A program made the translations under genes and the position numbers. Below are positions 60,324 through 64,000 of a stretch of 64,000 bases of DNA, in pieces (the first letter of the stretch is position 1; every line of letters begins with the position of its first letter). This DNA comes from Hyphomicrobiales bacterium. Its GTDB lineage: Bacteria > Pseudomonadota > Alphaproteobacteria > Rhizobiales > NORP267. Location: assembly GCA_021775855.1 (NCBI GenBank), contig JAJFGZ010000059.1, forward strand, positions 1-64,000. The letters run 5' to 3'. A model generated the notes under the pieces. The model was not told the DNA's origin and did not search any database. It saw nothing but the letters and a program-made list of their open reading frames with translations.

Positions 60324-60845
60324 TTATGCTTGGTTGATGGTCTTTGGCGTGGCGAATTCGATCAGGTCTCCGTCCCCTTGACTGATGTCCGACCACTTGC
60401 CCACCGCGAACCGGATCACCGCTAACCCCGAGGTCGGGTATTTTCTTGACAATCTCTCGACGTCATTTGGCCCGCCGCGGCCGGATAGTTCCAGCGCCAA
60501 TTGGTGGATGGTCGGGTTGTGCGCCAACAGCATCGCCGATGTGCTGGTATCCGGCAATTCGCGGATGAGATTGAAATAGGCCTGGACACCCCCGCTATAG
60601 AGTTCGTCCGAAAAGCGGATGTCGATCTTCTGGTCCCAGTTTTGTCTGGCCAGATCGAGGGTTTGCCGGGTTCTGGCGGCGCTGGAACAAAGGACCGTAT
60701 CCGGTAGATGACCAGACGAGCGCATGTAACCCCCCATCGCGCTGGCGTCCTTAATGCCGCGCGGGGCCAGAACGCGATCGCGGTCGGGACCTCCTTCAGA
60801 CGGCCAGTCAGATTTGGAGTGACGAAATAGATAGAGGTCAACCAT
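60324..60845 (-). CDS. SixA-like histidine phosphatase
   Basis: The 173-residue histidine-phosphatase protein carries the RHS variant of the RHG motif (LYLFRHSKSDWP), the second catalytic region CSSAARTRQTLDLA and the late His in LLAHNPTIHQLA. This compact form resembles SixA, which removes phosphate from phosphohistidine on Hpt-type proteins. Its start codon follows the metA stop with no gap, so the two are coupled. An Hpt protein is encoded at 46.5 kb. Confidence 0.87.
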   Translation of the reverse strand: MVDLYLFRHSKSDWPSEGGPDRDRVLAPRGIKDASAMGGYMRSSGHLPDTVLCSSAARTRQTLDLARQNWDQKIDIRFSDELYSGGVQAYFNLIRELPDTSTSAMLLAHNPTIHQLALELSGRGGPNDVERLSRKYPTSGLAVIRFAVGKWSDISQGDGDLIEFATPKTINQA

Positions 60846-61778
60846 TCAGCTATTCGTTTCTCCATTCCCGATATCGTCGAGGGTAAAGGGCGTTGATTGA
60901 TACATTTCGTTGATCCAGTTGCCGAAAAACAAATGGGCCTGGCTGCGCCAGCGATTGACCGGTGTTGCGTGGTTATCGTCCCCGGGGAAATAATTTGCGG
61001 GCATCTGGACGGGGTTTTCGCTATCCCGATCCCGCCAGAATTCTTCGCCGAGCGTGCTGCTGTCATATTCGATATGGTTGAACATATAGAGATAGCGCCG
61101 CTGGGGGTCGTGCACCAGGCAGAGACCGGCTTCGTCGGATTCCATCAGGATTTCCAGACCCTGGTCCTGGGGTAAATCTTCGGAATGGACTTCTGTCCAG
61201 CGCGACACGGGGATCGAGAAATTATCGCTGAAACCGCGCAAGAACGGCGACGCCGGGTTGCGGTTACGGTGTCGGTAAACGCCAAAGGATTTTTGCGGCA
61301 GGGTGTATTTCGGAACACCGTGAAAATGCTGTATAGCCGCCTGTGCTCCCCAGCAAATACTCATCGTTGAATGGACATTCTCCTGGGACCAGTCGAGAAT
61401 CCGGGTCATTTCGTCCCAGTAAGTCACCTCGGAAAAATCATACAATTCGACCGGTGCGCCCGTGATGATCAGGCCGTCGAACTTTTCATCCCGAATTTCC
61501 TCCCACGGCCGGTAAAAGGCCAGCATGTGTTCCTGCGGGGTGTTCTTGGTCAGGTGATTGGTCATCCTGACCAGGGTCATCTCGACCTGAAGCGGTGTCG
61601 CACCGATCAGCCGGGCCATTTGGGTTTCAGTGCGAATCTTGTCCGGCATCAGGTTCAGGAGGGCGATCCGCATCGGCCGGATGTCCTGTCGCGTAGCGGC
61701 ATCCTCGGTCAAGACCATGACGCCTTCTTCGGCGAGGGTTTCGCGGGCAGGCAGATTATTGGGAATTTTGATCGGCAA
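60846..61778 (-). CDS. metA: Homoserine O-acetyltransferase (MetA family)
   Basis: MetA acylates homoserine in methionine synthesis. The 310-residue protein has the catalytic Cys142 (MSICWGAQ), Lys163, and the His235/Glu237 pair ([10 protein letters not shown]). Residue 111, which sets acyl-donor choice in this family, is Glu ([10 protein letters not shown]) rather than the Gly of E. coli. That predicts acetyl-CoA use, so the product is better called an acetyltransferase than a succinyltransferase. The start is a TTG at 61778 with GGAG 8 nt upstream. No SAM riboswitch motif was recognised upstream. Confidence 0.92.
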   Translation of the reverse strand: MPIKIPNNLPARETLAEEGVMVLTEDAATRQDIRPMRIALLNLMPDKIRTETQMARLIGATPLQVEMTLVRMTNHLTKNTPQEHMLAFYRPWEEIRDEKFDGLIITGAPVELYDFSEVTYWDEMTRILDWSQENVHSTMSICWGAQAAIQHFHGVPKYTLPQKSFGVYRHRNRNPASPFLRGFSDNFSIPVSRWTEVHSEDLPQDQGLEILMESDEAGLCLVHDPQRRYLYMFNHIEYDSSTLGEEFWRDRDSENPVQMPANYFPGDDNHATPVNRWRSQAHLFFGNWINEMYQSTPFTLDDIGNGETNS

Positions 61779-61884
61779 GGCGATGCTCCGGGTTCAAGGA
61801 TCGAAATCTATGCGTAATTGAAAATTGCCGCAAGACGGGTTTCGTCATTGCAGTTCCGGCGCCTCGAGGGTAGTTCCTTGAAGA

Positions 61885-63171
61885 ATGAATACCCAATCAG
61901 ACACTTGGTACGCGGCAACCGTTGCGGCGAGGACCGTCTATCCCGCATTTGCGGGCCGGGCCGAATTCGACGTTGTTGTTGTTGGCGGCGGGTTTGCGGG
62001 GCTGACAATTGCACTCGAACTTGCCCGGCGAGGTAAATCGGTCGGGTTATTTGAAGCCCGGGAGATTGCTTGCGGCGCGTCAGGCCGGAATGGCGGGTTT
62101 GTTTCAGCCGGGTTTGCTGAAAGTATCGAAAAAATTGCCGCGCGCGTAGGACCTGAGAACGCACGGTCCCTGATGGGGCTCTCCCTGGAGGGGGTTGAAT
62201 ACGTTCGCTCGGCAATTGCCGAGTACGGAATGAAGGGGGTGGATCCAGTACCCGGTGGACTGGATGTCCAGCGTTTTGATGACGCACCCGCGATGCAGCA
62301 GCGTGTCGAGCGGTCAACAGAGCAGTTCGGGCGTCCATTGGAATATTGGGATACAGGACAGGTGCGCGAGAAGCTCAAATCCGAGCGGTATTTTCAAGGT
62401 GTCTACGACGCCGATGCTTTTCACATCAATCCATTGAAATATGCGCTTCAACTGGCTGAAGTTACAGAGAAAAAAGGCGTTTCGATCTTTGAAAACAGTC
62501 AAGTCGTCTCTGCGCAAAACCACGCCGCTGGCTTCGAGATTACTACGTCCCGCGGCACCGCCCGTGCCGGCCAGATTGTGGTTACGGGGAGCGCTTATCT
62601 CGGGCGCACGTTCCCGGCTGTTCGCCGGGCCATCCTGCCAGTTGCGACCCATGTGGTGGTTAGCGCACCGTTTGCCCAAACGCCGGATGACGCAATTAGC
62701 TTTGCCGGTGCGGTCTCAGACACGAGGCGGGCCGGCGATTACTACCGGCTTTTGCCGGATAGCGGATCGGGGCGGCGTCTCCTGTGGGGCGGAAAGATAA
62801 CGACCCGCACGGCTCCGCCTCACAACCTGATTGCTACAACACAGGCTGATATAGCAAATATCTACCCTCAACTCGGTCGCGTCCCGCTGGAGCATGCCTG
62901 GTCGGGATTGATGGGGTACGCGGTCCACAAAATGCCACTTATCGGTGAGATCAGGCCTGGCCTTTGGGTTTGTACCGCTTTCGGCGGTCATGGGCTGAAT
63001 ACAACGGCCATGGGCGGGCTGGTCGTGGCGCGGGCGATCTGCGGTGAAGATGACCAGGTAAAGTTGCTTGCGCCTTACCACCGGCAGTGGGGTGGTGGTA
63101 TCTTTGCAAGGATGCTAGTTCAGGGAGCCTACTGGTTTATGCAGGCCAGGGATCGGCGGGATGAGAACTGA
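61885..63171 (+). CDS. DAO-family FAD oxidoreductase (gamma-glutamylputrescine-oxidase-like)
   Basis: The 428-residue flavoprotein oxidises an amine or amino acid. The FAD motif is VVVVGGGFAGLTIALELA; EIACGASGRNGGFVSAGF matches PuuB/amino-acid-oxidase type proteins, and the C-terminus has CTAFGGHGLNTTAMGGLVVA. The N-terminal lead DTWYAATVAA is the usual PuuB-like cap. No other putrescine-pathway gene is near. It is divergent from metA with 106 bp between start codons. Confidence 0.85.
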   Translation: MNTQSDTWYAATVAARTVYPAFAGRAEFDVVVVGGGFAGLTIALELARRGKSVGLFEAREIACGASGRNGGFVSAGFAESIEKIAARVGPENARSLMGLSLEGVEYVRSAIAEYGMKGVDPVPGGLDVQRFDDAPAMQQRVERSTEQFGRPLEYWDTGQVREKLKSERYFQGVYDADAFHINPLKYALQLAEVTEKKGVSIFENSQVVSAQNHAAGFEITTSRGTARAGQIVVTGSAYLGRTFPAVRRAILPVATHVVVSAPFAQTPDDAISFAGAVSDTRRAGDYYRLLPDSGSGRRLLWGGKITTRTAPPHNLIATTQADIANIYPQLGRVPLEHAWSGLMGYAVHKMPLIGEIRPGLWVCTAFGGHGLNTTAMGGLVVARAICGEDDQVKLLAPYHRQWGGGIFARMLVQGAYWFMQARDRRDEN

Positions 63172-63275
63172 CAGGGCCCACTGGTAGAGCCTATTGAGGC
63201 TGCCGCGCCGGTTTTTGGCCATGATTTGGTCACAATTCGACTCCCACTATTTTACACGTGTTTAGAGGGAGGATT

Positions 63276-64000
63276 ATGATGCCTTACAATCTCAAAATTT
63301 CGCGAAAATCTCAGCGGGCGATCCGTCGGTTTTTGACCGGGTCGGCGATCGCTGCTCTAGCGGTGTCACCAATCACTTTGATGAACTCGCCAGGTTCGGT
63401 CGCGCATGGTCAAACGGTTTTCCAGCGCTCAATTGATAGTATCGATACGGTATCTCGTATTTCTCTGACTAAACTGCTGCATGTAGGTGAAAGGAGCGAA
63501 AAATCACATATCACGTATCATTCCGATGATGGCGGGGATGGTGAAGATCCGAAAGCAAGGGACGGCGCGGCAACAGATTCGGAAGCTGCTCCGGATGCCG
63601 GCGTTGATAAGAGCACCGATCCAAAAGATGAGACAGACAAATCAGCGGATGCAGACGGAAACGCAGACTCGGACGCTGAACCAAAGGATGGCGATGGTGA
63701 TGACAAGGGATCAGCATCTGACGTTGAACCGGGTGCAGACGACAGCAAGGGAGCGACTGCTGAAGCTGTGCCAAAAGCTGATGACGAAAAGGACACAACC
63801 GCTGAGGCCGCACCACATCCGGAAAATGGCAAGGGCACGACCACCGATGCCGCGCCAAAGGACGATGACGACAGGGGCGCCGAGAGGGATGCTGCACCAA
63901 AGGCTGGCGATGACGGCAAGGGTGTAGATGCCGACGATGCACCAGCGGCTGAGCATGAGGATAAATCCCCGGCAGATGATGACGCGCCGAAGGCAGATGA
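63276..64000 (+). CDS. Exported acidic repeat protein (3' truncated by the window)
   Basis: Not in the ORF track because there is no stop before the edge; the track's hits at 63487-63956 are shadows. The ATG at 63276 has GGGAGG just upstream. The protein starts MMPYNLKISRKSQRAIRR, then a hydrophobic LTGSAIAALAVSPITL, so a signal peptide or anchor is likely. From about residue 90 it is almost pure Asp/Glu/Ala/Lys/Gly/Pro with a degenerate 14-residue unit (AEAVPKADDEKDTT, TDAAPKDDDDRGAE). It runs in frame for 241 codons to the window end. Possible secreted adhesin or cation-binding surface protein; the C-terminal domain is needed for any call. Confidence 0.75.
   Translation, partial: MMPYNLKISRKSQRAIRRFLTGSAIAALAVSPITLMNSPGSVAHGQTVFQRSIDSIDTVSRISLTKLLHVGERSEKSHITYHSDDGGDGEDPKARDGAATDSEAAPDAGVDKSTDPKDETDKSADADGNADSDAEPKDGDGDDKGSASDVEPGADDSKGATAEAVPKADDEKDTTAEAAPHPENGKGTTTDAAPKDDDDRGAERDAAPKAGDDGKGVDADDAPAAEHEDKSPADDDAPKAD
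63675..64000 (+). repeat. Degenerate 42-bp tandem repeats encoding an acidic APK-DD motif
   Basis: About seven or more imperfect 42-bp units, each coding roughly (A/S/T)(E/D)A(A/V/E)PK(A/D)(D/G)D-x-KG. The spacing is 14 residues in most units, with 15 or 16 in two. The array continues past the right edge. Confidence 0.7.

Noticed and set aside
61779-61884. SAM-II riboswitch upstream of metA
   Set aside because: The gap lacks the conserved GCTAAAAA segment and pseudoknot-forming pairs of that class.
63487-63956. Overlapping ORFs of 81-146 residues on both strands at the right edge
   Set aside because: They are out-of-frame or antisense readings of the acidic repeat gene that starts at 63276; their Arg/His/Pro- or Ser-rich composition is an artefact of the repeats.

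Overview
The window is 64 kb of chromosome-like DNA from a high-GC alphaproteobacterium. The evidence is a growth-pole-ring-like coiled-coil protein, an alphaproteobacterial CheZ-type protein, the DUF2849-CysI-DUF934-CysH sulfur operon, a CYP199-like P450 and the YcjX/YcjF pair. The genus cannot be named from sequence alone. Coding density is high and most genes are ordinary metabolic ones. I saw no phage, integrase, transposase, CRISPR array, rRNA or tRNA.

Layout. 1-1.7 kb: the 3' end of an outer-membrane protein built from tandem copies of one barrel. 1.7-4.2 kb: a serine-hydroxymethyltransferase-like enzyme one base downstream of a cytochrome P450. 4.3-7.6 kb: a sensory island of one GAF/PAS histidine kinase and three stand-alone receiver proteins; one receiver gene has no normal start codon. 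7.6-18.1 kb: a small secreted protein, then the phenylacetate catabolic cluster. Its minus-strand arm is an FAD monooxygenase, paaX, paaK and paaI. Its plus-strand arm is paaG, paaABCDE and a thiolase. Palindromes sit in both control regions. 18.3-22.3 kb: a VOC protein divergent from an HxlR-type regulator, an FAD oxidoreductase flanked by direct repeats of a Lrp/AsnC-type RAM-domain gene (one copy dead), and an alpha/beta hydrolase.

22.4-29.2 kb: a TPP riboswitch followed by thiM-thiE-thiD (thiamine salvage), convergent with the assimilatory sulfate/sulfite operon cysG-DUF2849-cysI-DUF934-cysH. The CysG methyltransferase half looks degenerate. A divergent XRE/cupin regulator lies upstream. 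30-42.4 kb: an RND/MMPL exporter with a secreted partner, an aminotransferase, an enolase-superfamily enzyme with a TetR regulator and NnrS, an atypical SDR, a threonine-dehydratase-like enzyme, a CheZ-like protein, an MFS carrier and a dipeptide epimerase. 42.5-57.9 kb: the growth-pole-ring-like protein, an Hpt protein, a HAD phosphatase, a [2Fe-2S] ferredoxin with a ferredoxin-NADP reductase, an N-demethylase-like flavoenzyme with an MFS carrier, an acetyltransferase, and a CoxE-like VWA/YcjF/YcjX operon.

57.9-59.5 kb: the least explained region. A two-gene unit encoding 58-59-residue exported peptides (families A and B) is tandemly duplicated together with its terminator and a roughly 270-bp leader. 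Only parts of it are in the ORF track. 59.5-64 kb: an enoyl-CoA hydratase, a SixA-like phosphatase, MetA (with the Glu111 expected of an acetyltransferase), an FAD amine oxidase and the start of an exported acidic repeat protein that runs off the window and is also missing from the track.

Recurring themes are aromatic/acyl-CoA catabolism, demethylation and one-carbon chemistry (P450, SHMT-like, DAO-type and Old-Yellow-Enzyme-type flavoenzymes), sulfur and methionine supply, and thiamine salvage. All functions are inferred from motifs, family resemblance and gene order; no search was run.
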